From assembly GCA_015501595.1 (NCBI GenBank), contig JADNRX010000005.1:1-64000 (forward strand): 64,000 bases of DNA, read 5' to 3'. This document shows, piece by piece, positions 47,203 to 59,725 of the stretch. Every line of letters begins with the position of its first letter. Within the stretch, counting starts at the first letter, position 1. The position numbers were made by a program, and so were the translations under genes. The notes below the pieces were generated by a model. It was not told the origin of the DNA and made no database searches. It was given only the letters and a program-made list of their open reading frames with translations. This stretch comes from Hymenopellis radicata (lineage: Eukaryota; Basidiomycota; Agaricomycetes; Agaricales; Physalacriaceae).

Positions 47203-49960
47203 ATGGATACCGTCGAGCAGACAACATACGACAATCAGCTGTCCCAGCGTTTCCAATCGCTTATATGGTCCTGTCTCGACTGTGACCTGACACGAACGGC
47301 CGTCTTTTACGCGGAAAGATTCTTCGCTGTTGCTGGCAACAACCATGTTGCGCGCCACATGTACTCGTTATCACTTCTGCGAGAGGGCCAGACATATTCT
47401 GCTTTGGCGTTGGTTAACATTCCCCGACCTCAACAATGCAGCGGGTGTCTCGAGTTGAAAGCGAAGTGTTGCACGGTTCTCGGCCGTTTTCGACAAGCGG
47501 GTGAGGCCTTGGAAGAGTCGCTGAAAGATGCCAGCTATGGGTCTACATGTGCGTGTCCAATCCAGTTGTAGAGTAGATACGATACTCACATTTGTGTAGC
47601 TTCGAGCGCTCACCGAACCGCGCGCCAGTTCCCTGAAGAGGCGGCGATACACTGTCGAACGGGATCCATGGCTCTGAAGGGAAATTTACAAGACAAGGCG
47701 GCAGCTAGCTTCCAGCAAGCACTAAACCTCAACCCACTACTTTGGGAAGCATTCGAAGGTCTCTGTACCCTCGGTACGTACTCCGTCCATTCCGCTCGGC
47801 GTTTCCCAGCTCATTTCTCCTAGGCGTTGTACCCGAAATTAATACACTGTTTCCTTATCGTCCTCCCCCTACAAGACGTGTGCCACCAGAAGACACATTA
47901 CCGAAATCCTCATTCCCAGTGGCCACAGGTGCCGCCTTCTTTACGCCGGATGGTGGACATACCGGCAATCTCTTTCGTCCGTGGGATGCCACTGCCGCTG
48001 TACAACCGACCAGGATGGGCCCTCCGGCTCAACCAGAATTGTTGTACGTGATGACCTCTTCATCAGATCTATATTCATTGTTTCTTCAGGACCTCGACAT
48101 ATCCAACGCCGTTAGAATCACAACTTCACAGAAACGCGAAACCTCAACCTTCCATGAATGTACCTCCTCAACCTCACTTCTCGCGCCCTTTATCTTCAGC
48201 CGAGGAAACTGGTCCCGTGCCCAAGAAGATGCGTTCTACCCGTCAGTTAGAAACATCGAAAACATCCAAATTCTTAAAGCAAAACGGGGACGACCCCCAG
48301 AAAAAGGCACGCGACCGCCCGGGCTTTCAGTTGTCTAACTTCTTCTCATCCTCGGCTCGTCGTTCGCAGCAGCCTTCAAGATCTGGAAATCCTAGTAAAA
48401 CGGGGAACGCCAACACGAGTATGATGACGCGAAGAAGCAATCGCTTACTGAGTGGTACTGGCCCGAAGCAGGGAACAAAGGCACGTCTTCTTCGTCCTTG
48501 TTCACTCGTTCGTTCCTAATTTGATGTACACGTCAGGTTCCTCGAGATAGGCGCCGACAAGCACCTCATCTTAGGTCCAAGTCATTTGATTCTGACACGG
48601 AAGACGATGCCTACGCAGCAGAAGCCGCATATTCGCCTTCACCTCCGAATGCACAATCACCTCGCTCGGACAGATCGTTATCTCCAGGACCATGGGGGTC
48701 TCCAGCAGCGGTCCAGGAAGCTTATGAGATAGAGCTTGCAGAGCATTACATCTACGATATCATGCGACGGTATGCCACTGCCACAAGGGCATTGACCGTA
48801 TACGATTCCGATCTCTGCATAAGCGAGATACAGCAGTTATCCGAAGACGACCAAAGTACTCCGTGGTCCTTATCGCTAAGGGGTCGCGCAGAGTATGAGA
48901 AGGCGGACTATATTCACGTACGTTCCTTTGCAACGTTTACTAGACTGTTTCTTGAAGAAACTATCTCTGTAGGCCGAGAAAACGTTCAAGGCATTACGCA
49001 TCGCGGAGCCTTACCGATTATGGGATATGGAAGTTTATTCCACTCTGCTCTGGTATCTTCAGAGAAACGTCGAATTGTCGTTTCTGGCGCAAGAGTTACT
49101 GAATATCAACCCGCGGTCGCCTCAAGCCTGGATAGCGATCGGAAACTTGTTCTCGTTACAGAAGGAACGGACTCAGGCGTTGACATGCTTTGGACGAGCG
49201 GCTCAGATGGACCCCTCGTGTGCTTATGCGTATACTCTGAGCGGACATGAATCGATAGATGAGGATCTCACAAAGGCTATAAACTTTTTCCAGTCAGCTT
49301 TACGTGTCGATCCTCGCCACTACAATGCTTGGTGCGGTAGTTTTTGGAACAAGGTGTTTGTTTATCTCTGACGAGTGGTGAATAGGTATGGGTTAGGGTC
49401 CTGCTATTTGCGAATGAGCAAACTACGGCTGGCAGAATACCATTACAGGAAGGCAACTACGATACACCCGAATAACGCAGTGTTGTTGGGATGTGTCGGA
49501 ATGGTGAGCCCCTTCTTCCGTTACAGATGCTCGGGGGCAGTACCAATTATATTCTAGGTCCTCGAACGCAAAGGTGATCGAAGCGCTGCTATTGCGATAT
49601 TTGATGAAGCAATTGGGATTGCACCTGAAAACGCCTTGGTTCGTTATCGTCGCGCCAAAATACTTATCTCCATGCGGAAGTATGAGGTGAGCGTGACCGT
49701 CGTGACGGCGAGTTTGCTTTTGACGTGCGCCACAGACTGCAATTAAAGACCTTGAGCACCTGCGGAAAACGGCACCCGAGGAATCAAATGTTGTGTTTCA
49801 GCTGGCGAAAGCGTATCGGTTGGTGGGCGACGAGGTCAAGTCTGCACAGCTGCTGGCGGCGGTGCGGGATATCGCGCCAAAGAGTGTGAATAAGATTAAA
49901 CGGCTGCTCGAGACGGTGAAGGACGAAAGTCCGAGCGAGGACAGAATGGATACCCGATGA
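47203..49960 (+). CDS. CDC27: APC/C subunit CDC27 (APC3), TPR protein
   Basis: Starts MDTVEQTTYDNQLSQRF, then LIWSCLDCDLTRTAVFYAER, the Apc3 N-terminal TPR dimer domain. A long Ser/Pro-rich disordered linker (FRPWDATAAVQPTRMGPPAQ to LSPGPWGSPAAVQEAYEIEL) is followed by the TPR superhelix: AEKTFKALRIAEPYRLWDME, YSTLLWYLQRNVELSFLAQE, SPQAWIAIGNLFSLQKE, YAYTLSGHE, YNAW-YGLGSCYLRMSK, AEYHYRKATTIHPNN, VLERKGDRSAAIAIFDEA. It ends DESPSEDRMDTR. Cdc27 binds the IR tails of Cdh1 and Apc10 in the anaphase-promoting complex. Confidence 0.92.
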
Positions 49961-50371
49961 CGAGATTGTAGCACAGTGTCACGCAAGTACAATAGAGTTG
50001 ACATGACACCGGGGTTAATGCCGCTCGGCCGGCGTCGAGTCACAGTAGTACGCGTTTCTTATATAAGGGTCTCACAGTACAGCTGTTGCCTCCTACCACG
50101 ACCAACCATGTTGGCTCATTGAGTGTTTCCTCTTTTCCCGTCCCGTCGTCGTCGCCGTTGACTGTCTGGCGCACACACATCAAGCATGGTTAATACAGTC
50201 CAGCGAATCTCCACCAACGGCTCCTTGCTCTTTGAACCAGAGATTGTCGAGCGCATACACCGGTAGCTACCCACCGTCTCCCTGTAAGTCACTGCGAACA
50301 ATATCTCTCCTTATCGCTGACGACGACAATAAGCAGCTGCATACACCGTCTCTCACCCGCGTTTCTTTTCC
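49961..50371. other. 5' leader of the 50372 gene with a uORF and an intron
   Basis: A 26-codon open frame starts at 50186 (MVNTVQRISTNGSLLFEP..) and stops at 50264-50266. A good intron, gtaagt at 50284 to cag at 50336, lies between it and the main ATG. Joining the short frame to the main ORF by splicing did not keep frame, so I read it as an upstream ORF. A TATA-like tatataa occurs near 50060. Confidence 0.45.
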
Positions 50372-51232
50372 ATGTCAGATACTCTATATTCGCTCGCCCG
50401 CTCCAAGCTGCAGTTGTCTACGGGCACCAAGGACAACAGCAGCTTGCACCGCTGGGTTCTACTTAAAAATTCCATCATACACACATTCCCATCATCGTCT
50501 GGCAGCACCGTCGCCGCCAAGGCGCCACCTTGTGCCGACGCTCCTCTCGAGACTGACGACATCCGGGACGACGATGCAATGGGAGATGCCGCCGACACCC
50601 TCATATATCCCGATGTAGAAAAATGTTCCACGGACGCCAGTCACTCTGTTGCCTCGTCGGAGGCGCAGTGGTTCAATTCTCTGTGGGAGGAACTAGACGA
50701 CGATGACGACGAGTTTTCCTCTGAGCCCCAGCCAACCGTGCTTCCGGGAGAGGACGACGACGACGCTCTCATCAGTCCACTATCCTCGCCCATGTCGTCG
50801 TCTGACGACCTGACCAGCCAATCATACTTTTCTTCTCCTTCCTTGTCTTACCCTTATCCGTTCCCTGTACCATATCCACCCTTCCATCCTCCTCTCATCT
50901 CTCCCTGCCACTATGAGTCTGATTTCAGTCCTCCCCCATACCATGATCCCCTACCTTATTTTGACGACTACGTTGAGGATTTGCCGGTTCCAGATGCCAT
51001 AGAAGACACGTCTGACGACGAGTCCGAATCACCAACGACGCCGTCGCTCGGCCGGTCGACATCTTTGGTCTACGTTGACCCTGCCTCTGTCCCGCTTCCT
51101 CTAGAAGGCAGTAGACTCAGACATTCGGACCCGCACGTTTACAGTGACACAGACGCCACTTTCTTGCAGTCTTTCGATTTTGACTCGGTCCCCTTTCCCA
51201 ATCCCAATTACCCACTTCTTGACGAGTGCTAA
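50372..51232 (+). CDS. Unrecognised acidic, low-complexity protein
   Basis: Single-exon 286-residue frame starting MSDTLYSLARSKLQLSTG, with a basic amphipathic N-terminal region up to NSIIHTFPSSS. The rest is acidic and Ser/Pro/Tyr-rich: WFNSLWEELDDDDDEF, PSLSYPYPFPVPYPPFHPP, LPYFDDYVEDLPVPD, and an end PFPNPNYPLLDEC. The acidic-aromatic-proline composition is what transcription activation regions often look like, but there is no DNA-binding domain. A 5' leader intron and an upstream ORF suggest translational control. Confidence 0.6.
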   Translation: MSDTLYSLARSKLQLSTGTKDNSSLHRWVLLKNSIIHTFPSSSGSTVAAKAPPCADAPLETDDIRDDDAMGDAADTLIYPDVEKCSTDASHSVASSEAQWFNSLWEELDDDDDEFSSEPQPTVLPGEDDDDALISPLSSPMSSSDDLTSQSYFSSPSLSYPYPFPVPYPPFHPPLISPCHYESDFSPPPYHDPLPYFDDYVEDLPVPDAIEDTSDDESESPTTPSLGRSTSLVYVDPASVPLPLEGSRLRHSDPHVYSDTDATFLQSFDFDSVPFPNPNYPLLDEC

Positions 51233-51419
51233 TCTCCTACCAGTATATACTCCATATCTCTTCCCTTGCTCCATATGTTGTCGATCATTTCTCTCCGTAT
51301 CTCATCTCTGCTAGTATTGCTTGTACATACTGTCTTGGCTGTAGTGCCTGAGGAACCCTAATGCATCTTGGTGTATTTGTGGCGTCACTTTTTGAGTCTC
51401 CGATATAGCCCGATTATCA

Positions 51420-52432
51420 CTATGTTGCGGTGGACCCAGGCGGAACCGGGTGCGCTATCACCTCATGAATCTTACTGGGGCAAACGAACTGAACGGAGGT
51501 ATTATTGAAGGCAGCTGGGCAGCTGGAAGACGCCGGAAGGGCGTGACACTGAAGGAAGGGTGCTATGAAGGTACCGGGAGAGTCAGAAATGATAGGAGAC
51601 CCAGTCACTGATAAGAAGAAGCATACCAATTCGAACAAGGTAAGGAACCTTTGATTCCAATTTGTGGGCAGCGTGGCTGATACGGGGATGCAATCAGCCA
51701 CGGAGAACACGCTGTTCCCATGTTGGACGGGAAGGCCAACGCACCTGTCGACGTAATCTCCGAGACGATTGCAGACTAGAATTAGGTTGCGCAAGGAAGA
51801 CGGGGTCCAATTGGCCCGCAGAATGTCCTCATGCAACTCCATGTCACAGTGAGGCATATAGACGATCGTCGGAGTGGCGCAGCTGTGCTAAAACATGACG
51901 CGTGAGCCCCTTGGTCAACAGAGTAGGCAGGCAACGAAACTGCATCAGCATCAAATGGTGCTATCTGCATCCCACGTTCCGTAAGGAGGGAGGTATCCGC
52001 GCCCGAGAATACAGGATCATAGACAGAGACTCGTGAGTGGTCCTACGGCGGTGTGAACACGCCGCGATCAAAGGAGAATACGATACGTACAATGTTGAGC
52101 GATCTACACAATTGGAATAGAAAGGAGAGCTGGGCTCGGCTCGTCGCGGATGCTTCTGGGGTGCCGAGTCCCAGACAAAGGATGTTTAGCGGGGTAAGCG
52201 ACGACGCCTCGAGCGAGTCTCGGATGATTTCTGCGGAGATGAAGAAAACATGGCAAACTGGGGGACGGCTACTACCAACTTGTTACGGCGCTCGTCCAAC
52301 CTTCGCGATCGAGGTCAGCTCCCGCACGGTCGACCAGTTCAGATAGAGACGGTTTTGGCTGGGTACGCCGCTTTTTTGGGCGTTTCTGTTTCTGTTTCTG
52401 TTTTGCGGGGTGAAGCCGTCATCGGAAGACAT
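51420..52432 (-). CDS. SRR1-like domain protein
   Basis: Conserved blocks in order on the minus strand: LNILCLGLGTPEASATSRAQ, LSFLFQLCRSLNI, VSVYDPVFSGADTSLLTERG, CATPTIVYMPHCDMELHEDI, LRANWTPSSLRNLILVCNRL, and a last exon AFNNTSVQFVCPSKIHEVI ending GSTAT. CLGLGSP-like, YDPVF, and YMPHC..LYE..LRANW are the SRR1 family marks. Plant SRR1 acts in light and clock signalling; in fungi the role is poorly known, with links to haem or tetrapyrrole metabolism suggested. The N-terminal exons (from MSSDDGFTPQNRNRNRNAQ) are uncertain because the join to the conserved core is ambiguous. Confidence 0.75.
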
Positions 52433-52569
52433 AGGGTAAGACGGGAAGCGTCAAAATTTTCTTACACACACAAAGTTCGATCGCGGAGTTGAGTCGAACG
52501 GAAACAGGCACTGATCCGGAGTTGTGATAACAAACATTCCAATGTCATACAAAGTAAAGAATACACCGT

Positions 52570-53266
52570 TCATAGAGTCTGCTGAGCCCACAGATCGTCA
52601 CCCAGATAGGTAACGGTCTCGACCGCCACGCCCTTGTTCACCTTGCGCATCTCCTCTGTGTCCAGTTTCGTAATCCCGAGGCCGACTGCATGTTCCTTGC
52701 CCTCTGCGTATATCGCAACCGGTGTATTTGCGGCCAGGGCAGCTTCTGCGGGTGGGAGGTACCCTCCCGCCGAGGTCAGCCCCGGGCACATCATGTGTGC
52801 CCCAGCCAGCAGAAAGCGGATCGCGCCCCGGTCAACCTGCACTTTGGGCAGTATGTACGGATCTGTATATCAGCAGGGCCCTATACAGGTGTGCCGGCGC
52901 GCTCACATTTGTGCAGGATTCGTAGAGTGGGGTACATGGGGCCATCAAAGTGCTGGAACAGTAGTGGCTCGCCATGGACAGTATATATCGATATGTGCTC
53001 TCTGCTGCGGGACTGTTAGTATGGATCTGACCGTGTGTATAGCGCACGTACCATTTTACTAGTACCAAACCCTCTTTCTTTGGCCATATTGCTTCAAGCG
53101 TCTCTGGTTCTATTTTCCACTGCGACAGCACCGTTGCTCGGATTGCACGTTGAACCGACGATTTTATTGGCGTATGTCCCGACACATCGGATGAGGGCGA
53201 GAATCTTGAGTGACCTTTCAAATCCAGTCCATAGTCGTCAACGTGAAGGGCCTACTTTTTGAACAT
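52570..53266 (-). CDS. TMA20: MCT-1/Tma20 PUA-domain translation factor
   Basis: Exon 1 is only MFKK. It joins [20 protein letters not shown], then [59 protein letters not shown], and the PUA domain [59 protein letters not shown], ending DDLWAQQTL. About 185 residues, usual for MCTS1/Tma20. With Tma22 (DENR) it releases tRNA from 40S subunits and helps re-initiation. Confidence 0.92.
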
Positions 53267-53420
53267 GGTGACAACGGGAAGAGATGCTTTATCTCCATCA
53301 CGATCAATGACGCATGACAATATTACAACGGTACAACTAATACAAAATTTCGTCTACAGCATCTCACGTTGCGTGTCTAGAAACAATAATCAGCATCGTT
53401 GCGCAACGCATTTCAGGAAC

Positions 53421-54249
53421 CTACTTCTTTGTCCAATCTTTAGCCGTAGCAAGGAACTTGGACTTGTCGTTCTTCAATTGCTAAAGCCTCAAGTCAGTTA
53501 CAGTAACCATCGAGTAACTGGTGTACACACAGCAGCGATATCAGGCTCATAAGGATCATCTGGGCTTGGGTTGTTGACCTTTTCTTGGATGATTGAGAGC
53601 ACTGGATTACGTTTAGATTGACGCGATCCATGCAAGTGTCGAGACTAGCTCACCCGACGACAATGTTACCGACGGTTTCCACTATAAGAAACATCAGGGT
53701 GAAAGTTTGAGTATACACGATAGACGCGTACCTCATCTCGCAATATAGGAATACATATACTGCCCTCCTCATTGATTCCGGGGTGATATATCTTGGTCTG
53801 GAAGGTAACCTGTGTGCGGCGTTCAGCCACATTCAGCAAGGGATAACAGAGTGGCTGACGGCCGGCGCCTTGAACGGGAAATTTGCAGGAAGAACCAGTG
53901 TAAACTTGAAAGTACCGCCTTTGTATGGCGAATCTGACTGTTGGTGCATTCATGAGAAACAGTGGATATTTTGTGGCGACGTGCTCACAGCAGCCTTGAT
54001 TGCACAGTTCCAGTGGAACATATTATCATCAAGAGGGGTAACAGTGACACCCTGTAATCTGTGAATTGGATGTTGTACAGCAAATGAAGGACTCACCTCC
54101 ATCGGATTCGTCGTTATGTCTTTCAGTTCCTACAAAGACTGAGTACATTTCGGTACGACAATAACGCGCAAACCTTCTGAATTCGTCTGTAAAGCAGTCA
54201 GTACCGCAAGTCGGGCAGCCATCGATGAAACGTACCGAAGAGCAGTCAT
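53421..54249 (-). CDS. Ubiquitin-conjugating enzyme E2
   Basis: Small protein in about seven exons: MTALR.., ELKDITTNPMEGVTVTPLDD, NMFHWNCAIKA, SPYKGGTFKFTLVLPANFP, FKAPAV, VTFQTKIYHPGINEEGSIC, IPILRDEWKPSVTLSS, and the last exon QLKNDKSKFLATAKDWTKK. The active-site Cys is in GSICIPIL. The usual HPN tripeptide reads HPG here (cac ccc gga), so the Asn that usually supports the oxyanion is Gly. The C-terminal helices fit class I E2s. I do not assign a yeast orthologue; substrate and partner E3 are unknown. Its ATG is only 50 bases from the divergent ASH2 start. Confidence 0.85.
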
Positions 54250-54299
54250 GATGGCGGTTAGTGAATGAGTTCCAAATTTGGACTCTTCCATTAACAGTC

Positions 54300-56122
54300 A
54301 TGCTCGCCGAAGCTGGCTCGTCGCCGCCTCCCGACGTCCAGCCAGTCCCCCAACCGTCGGCCTCGTCAAGCAAAAAGCGCAAAAGAGGCACAGCCGCGGC
54401 ATCTCCTGCCCCAGAAGGCTCTACACCCGCCCCCGAGTTCGTCGTTTGCACCTATCCTACTGACACTAATCACTTATTATTGTCGCTAACAGAATCCTTG
54501 CATCACGCGCAGACCTCACGTCGCGCAAGATCCTGACCATCTCCCGAGGCCCGACATTCACCCCGCTCGGCGATGACCCGGAATACTTCAAGACCGAAAT
54601 GCACGGCTGGAACCGCGGCCTGCATCGCTACGCGCCTGCGGGCATCAACCCGCCCGGATGCTCCCAGCTGTGCCGCACGATCGAGAGCAACCCGACGTCG
54701 TACAGAGTCAGCTGGGAGGACCGCAGTCCGTTCATACACACCACCAAGGACGGCTTGGGTCTGCTCGGCACCAAAGGCTTCCGCAGCGCCCGCTGCAATG
54801 CCCCTGTACGCGAGGGCAAGTGGTACTTGGAGGTCAAGATCGTCCGCGGCGGCGGCGACCGTGGCCCGCGCGACGTGGGATCAGAAGGCAGTCACGTTCG
54901 TCTCGGCTGGGGGCGACGCGAGGCCCCTCTGAACGGACCTGTTGGCTTGGACGGCTACAGCTACGGCTACCGCGACAAATCCGGCGACAAGGTCACCCTC
55001 TCGCGTCCGCGTCCCTACGGGCGCCCTTTTGCTTCTGGGGATGTCATTGGCATGTACATTTCTCTGCCCCCGCGACGGCAGGCAGACATGAAGGATCCCT
55101 CAGACCCGGCGCGTATCAAACGTGAACGCATTCCCATCGATCTGCGAGGTCAGGAAGTTTTCGAAATTCTCGAGTATCCTCAGAACAAGGAGATGGAGGC
55201 GCTTATGCAGTTTATCAAAAAGTCCTCAAACACAACATCCGTGCCTTCCTCCGCGACCAAAAAATCTGCTCTCTCCAAGCCGGAGCGACCAGCCCCCGTT
55301 GTCCGCCAAACAGGTCCCACTCTCCGTCCTTTGCCTACCCTCCCAGACTCGTGCATCGCGTTCTTTGTCAATGGGGAATGTCAGGGCATCGCGTACGAAA
55401 ACCTGTACGACTACCTCCAGCTACGCGCTCACGACACGTCTCGAAAAGTTAAAGAGAAAAAGAGGACAAGAGAAGGAGTAAAGGAACACGTAAACAATCC
55501 GTTTGACGACGGTTCTTTAGGCTACTATCCTTTCATATCTTTGTTCAACAGCGCTTGTGTACGAATCAATCCTGGCCCAGATTTCGATTTCCCGCCTCCC
55601 CTTGACATAGACTCTGTTTTGCGCGGTAACAATCGCATGGAAGTGGAAGAGGATGAGACCCGGAATTGGCAGCCCATCTGTGAACGTTATCCGGAATACA
55701 TGCAGGAGCAGTGGGCTTTGGATGCGCTGGAGGAGGAAGAGGGTAAAGTGGAGGTGGCGAAGCTGGCAGAGCTACACAAGGTGGAGGCCGAGAAGAAGGC
55801 GCAGAGGCAGAAGAAACGCCAGGAGACCGAGGCACGCAAGGCCGCCAAGAAAGCACATCTGCTTGCGACAGAGGACGACCGATTCCACGTAGGTTCCATC
55901 AGCCAACCGAGTCCCTTGCGACAGTCGACTGTGACTCCTTACCTGATGGACGAAGGACCTGAATATTCGCCCATCGCCAACGGACTCGTCAGCGAGCAAA
56001 ATTCCGAGTATGGAGGAGAGACAGATCCAGCGGGACCGTATACTAGGCAATCGTCTCCCATCCCGCCAGACGATCTTATGCCTGTAGACAGCGTCGATTC
56101 TCTGATAGCAGATACTGTGTGA
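54300..56122 (+). CDS. ASH2/Bre2-type COMPASS subunit (SPRY domain)
   Basis: Starts MLAEAGSSPPPDVQPVPQPS with an NLS-like KKRKRG, and after one intron (donor gttcgt) continues ILASRADLTSRKILTISRGP. SPRY domain: YRVSWEDRSPFIHTTKDGLG, GLLGTKGFRSARCNAPVREG, KWYLEVKI, SHVRLGWGRREAPLNGPVGL, DGYSYGYRDKSGDKVTLSRP, and PDSCIAFFVNGECQGIAY, with a charged insertion between. The C-terminal part (NWQPICERYPEYMQEQWALD) is the SDI-like region, followed by a Lys/Glu-rich coiled coil. No PHD/winged helix is seen. Ash2/Bre2 with Dpy30 stimulates the Set1 H3K4 methyltransferase. Confidence 0.9.
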
Positions 56123-56183
56123 TGTATAGAAATGTGTAAGCTAGTTAAAGTAGTACAGATAATGATCCGAATTAAAAGGTAGA

Positions 56184-59100
56184 CTATGCTTTTCCATTAT
56201 AACCCCAGCGTGGCGCTGGAGACCGTACAGTGTACCTAGAGAAACACGTTAGCGGGGTCAAAATAAGAGAGTTGTTACGACGTACCCCACACTCTCTCCC
56301 ATACCTTTCTCCTTCTCAACACGGAGGTCATAAACGAGATCTCCAGTCATGTCGTCCCACCCGATACTACACCAGTTTCGTCGACCCATGATGTGCTTTG
56401 ATTTTCGAGATGAACCATCGGTATCTTGAGCGAAGAGGGGTATCTGTGTTGTTGTAAGATGCTTGCGCTTCGCATGATGGTCAAAGTCGTAAACCCGTAC
56501 CATGGTTTCATCCGTTTCCATGTGATGCAGAGTTCTGTGGACCTTTGTAGCGAGTGAAGAAACCATCGTTATGACTGGATTGGGTCTACACGCAATCAAT
56601 AATGATTATGAGGATGAGCGGGAGGTCCTACGGTGGCGTGTTAACAATGGCGCCTGAAAGAGTACTGAGTGGATGAACATAATCATAACAAAATAAACTC
56701 ACTGGTCACCACGTTAATCATGTATCGATGGTCAAGGGGAGGAGGGATTTCGGCCTTGTTCTTCAGTTTCAAGGTTTTAAACAAACCAATCGCCCCGCAG
56801 TGAACATCGCCCGAGAGGAATGTTATTCGTAAACGCTTCGCAAGTGCAATTTCCTGAAGCTTCCCAATCAGCCAGTTTCGCTCTCGCTGTTGAATAAAGA
56901 GCGTCAAGTAAATGCCACGTTGCAGAATACAACCGATACCTTGTGCGAACGACTTGTCCAGTGATCGTTCTGCAAAGCGAGTTTAAGAGATATACAAAGT
57001 GACGATGCAGAGTATTCTTACCAGGTCGTCGAGAAGCTCTGCCTCGGCGTTGAATTTGTTCACAAAGCCGGATAAGCCCATCGTGCCGCTACGACCCATG
57101 GCGACTAGTGGATTGAACTTGGACTCCAATGCTGTCTCTAAGAATACCATACGGGGGTAGGCGATTGGAATACCTATAAAGCGAATATGATCAACCAATC
57201 TTGTAAGGGAGGAAGGTAACAGACCTAGTTGCACTACAAGATGTTCCACAGTTGGCGGCAGCATCTGAACCCGCTGGAACACCTTCTCGTATTCATAAGG
57301 ACTACAGACCTGGTCTTTCTTACGTTCGCAACTGCAGAATATGAGCAAAGAATTTAGACTAATGGCAAACGTCTTACCGACAATCCAGTAGCAGAATTGA
57401 AACCTGCGGCCCAAGCGATCCGAGGAAAGAATGGGAACGCGAGGTGATGTAGGGTCCGATGTCGCCAATAATGACCGCCGGGTTGTTATGATATCCGGGA
57501 GCGTCATTAACACCGTCAATCTCGACTAAAAACGCCTACACGTTAGCCACACAAGGTAACAGATATCCATGCCTCACCGTTGAGAAAACATTGGAAGAGA
57601 AGGAAGTAAAAGTATCCTCGGGATCCAATGCTGCACCACCATGAGCCAACTCTATCTTTCCGGTGCATAGACATATATTCACTTGCGGAAAACGGGCGCC
57701 ATTTGCATGTCATCGGGATCTTAGCCGGGTAAGTCAGCGATATGGTAAAAACCGACAAGTGTCCAGCAACTTACAACTGCCAAAGCCGTCGATCTGATGA
57801 GGGTCAGTATCACATTTGATTTTACTCACGGGGAGGCAAACCTACAAGATCTAAGCAGAAAGTTCGGAATGAGATGAGCGGTCAGTAGGTAATGGCTGAG
57901 AGAACAAAATACCGTGATCATCTTCGAAGGGATGTGAGTCACCAAATACGGCAAGGTGAATGCGACCTACCAGCCATGTTCATCATTGGTCTGCAATTTG
58001 TAAGTAGACTGCGATACAGCTAGATTTCGTACATACATTGAGCTGTTTGCGCGGGCAAAGGCCCCACTTCGGAAAGATTGGCAGTAATGGTTGAAGTAAA
58101 ACCTGTCGACAGCGTCCTTGATCTCGTCAGTTAATGGATAAGCCTTCCTATCCTCGGGTTTCATCTTCGAGACCCAGTCTTGTAGCTCCGGTTCTCGCGT
58201 CAAGCTAGAATCGCGATGAAGACGCGTCGTACTTAAAGCGCTTTCACGTACCCATCGCAGTACAGCTGATCGCCTCCTCCAACTAGTACGTGAAAAGGTT
58301 GCTCAGCGTGTTTGGTTAGAAGGTCAACCCAACAAGGATCATAACCACTCTGGAATCCTGGCCCCGGAAGTCATCTGGATTGACACCGGCTGAGAATCCA
58401 TTACACTTAGGTCCGCTATGAGAAGCGAAGAGACTTTGGATCCGAACAAATGCGTACCGAATATGCTGCCCATCTCATATTCTGATTCCGGCCGGGTACA
58501 TAGAAATGTAACTTTTGCCCGTTGTTTATGGAGTACGATACAGGCATCTCGTAGGATCCCAGTGGTACCCGAATCATGAAACGCCAGAAAGTAAATGTTC
58601 TAAGGCAATGAGTAACGCGAATGACATAAAACATAGCCTCAACTCACCCGCCATTGCCACCATGAACGTGTATTTCTTGACCGGGCACAGTCTCCGCAGA
58701 GTAGTTGGGACCAATATTGCTTCCATTCGGTTTATCCGTTGTGGGGATTACAGTGGAGTGAGGGTCGGCGGGATGAGGGCCCAAATCGAATGATTTGCCG
58801 CTGTGCTGGCGCGAGCGTCGACCGTGTGACGGCATAGAGTCTGGATCCCATTCGTATCGTAACGATGGATGTGGTTCATACGAGGATCCCGCGTCCGTGG
58901 CTGCATTCCCTTCTTAGGATACGAGCAGAAAGGTTGAGAAATAACTCACTAACGACGAGCGCCGCGCCATGCCATATTCCCTGCTCGTCGATTGTATCGT
59001 ATCTGGATAGTACGTGAGTTACTTGATGTCGTGTGCTGAGGTTGGACCTACCGTAAGAGAGGCCCGACCATAAACTTGGAAGGGTTAGGGTTACACGGAT

Positions 59101-59498
59101 TGGCCGTTGAGAAAGCAAGTGGAACGCACTTGGAGATGTGGATTCATTCGCGCGACTCGTAATGTCCGAGACCGCTCAATTGCGCTCATTTGGGTCAGCT
59201 TTGCAGGCGTTACGGTCGGCTGCGGTCTCTCTGCATAATTTATCCTATCCTTGGGAGGTAGAGGTGGTGCAGGAGACGGGGCGCGACTGGGAACGTGGGG
59301 ATGAAAGCCTCCGATGAAATTCTCGTCCATGGGCGTTATTTGTTCGACAGGCATAAACCGACCATCCTCCCCTCGTTGCGGGTGCATGAACGCATCCTCC
59401 TCCTACAGCCCGGTGATTACTGGAATGAACCGTGTACTTGAACGAAATTTTACCTTCTGCGCGCGTCGGTAGGCGTGCCATCCGGTAATATTATCCAT
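56184..59498 (-). CDS. PhoD-like metallophosphatase domain protein
   Basis: Starts MDNITGWHAYRRAQ and continues EEDAFMHPQRGEDGRFMPVE. A proline-rich head (VPSRAPSPAPPLPPKD) is followed by FMVGPLLRYDTIDEQGIWHG, an exon ending SNIGPNYSAETVPGQEIHVH, FWRFMIRVPLGSYEMPVSYS, then metal-site text VLVGGGDQLYCDG, REPELQDWVSKMKPEDRKAY, PLTDEIKDAVDRFYFNHYCQ, and later DIITTRRSLLATS and the HxH-type FLSGDVHCGAIGLF. The end SPAPRWGYNGKA follows a last intron at about 56225-56276. Fungal proteins of this layout are large phospho- or sphingolipid-type esterases whose substrates are mostly untested. About fifteen exons; several internal joins are not resolved base by base. Confidence 0.8.
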
Positions 59499-59725
59499 GA
59501 GGAAGGGTAGAAAGTAGTATTGGCGTCTTCGGAGTGTAATGGAAAGAGACGACTGACAGACTGATTGACACTTCCGATCGAGAGTCGGACGGTGATGGAC
59601 GTTGCAAGTCAACCTCCGCTTAACAAATCAACTAGAACCCGTGACGTCACCTCATACAGTCAACCATAAATGTTCATTATACTAATATCCAAACTTCCAA
59701 GTCGTAAAGAGTATATCCACAACAT

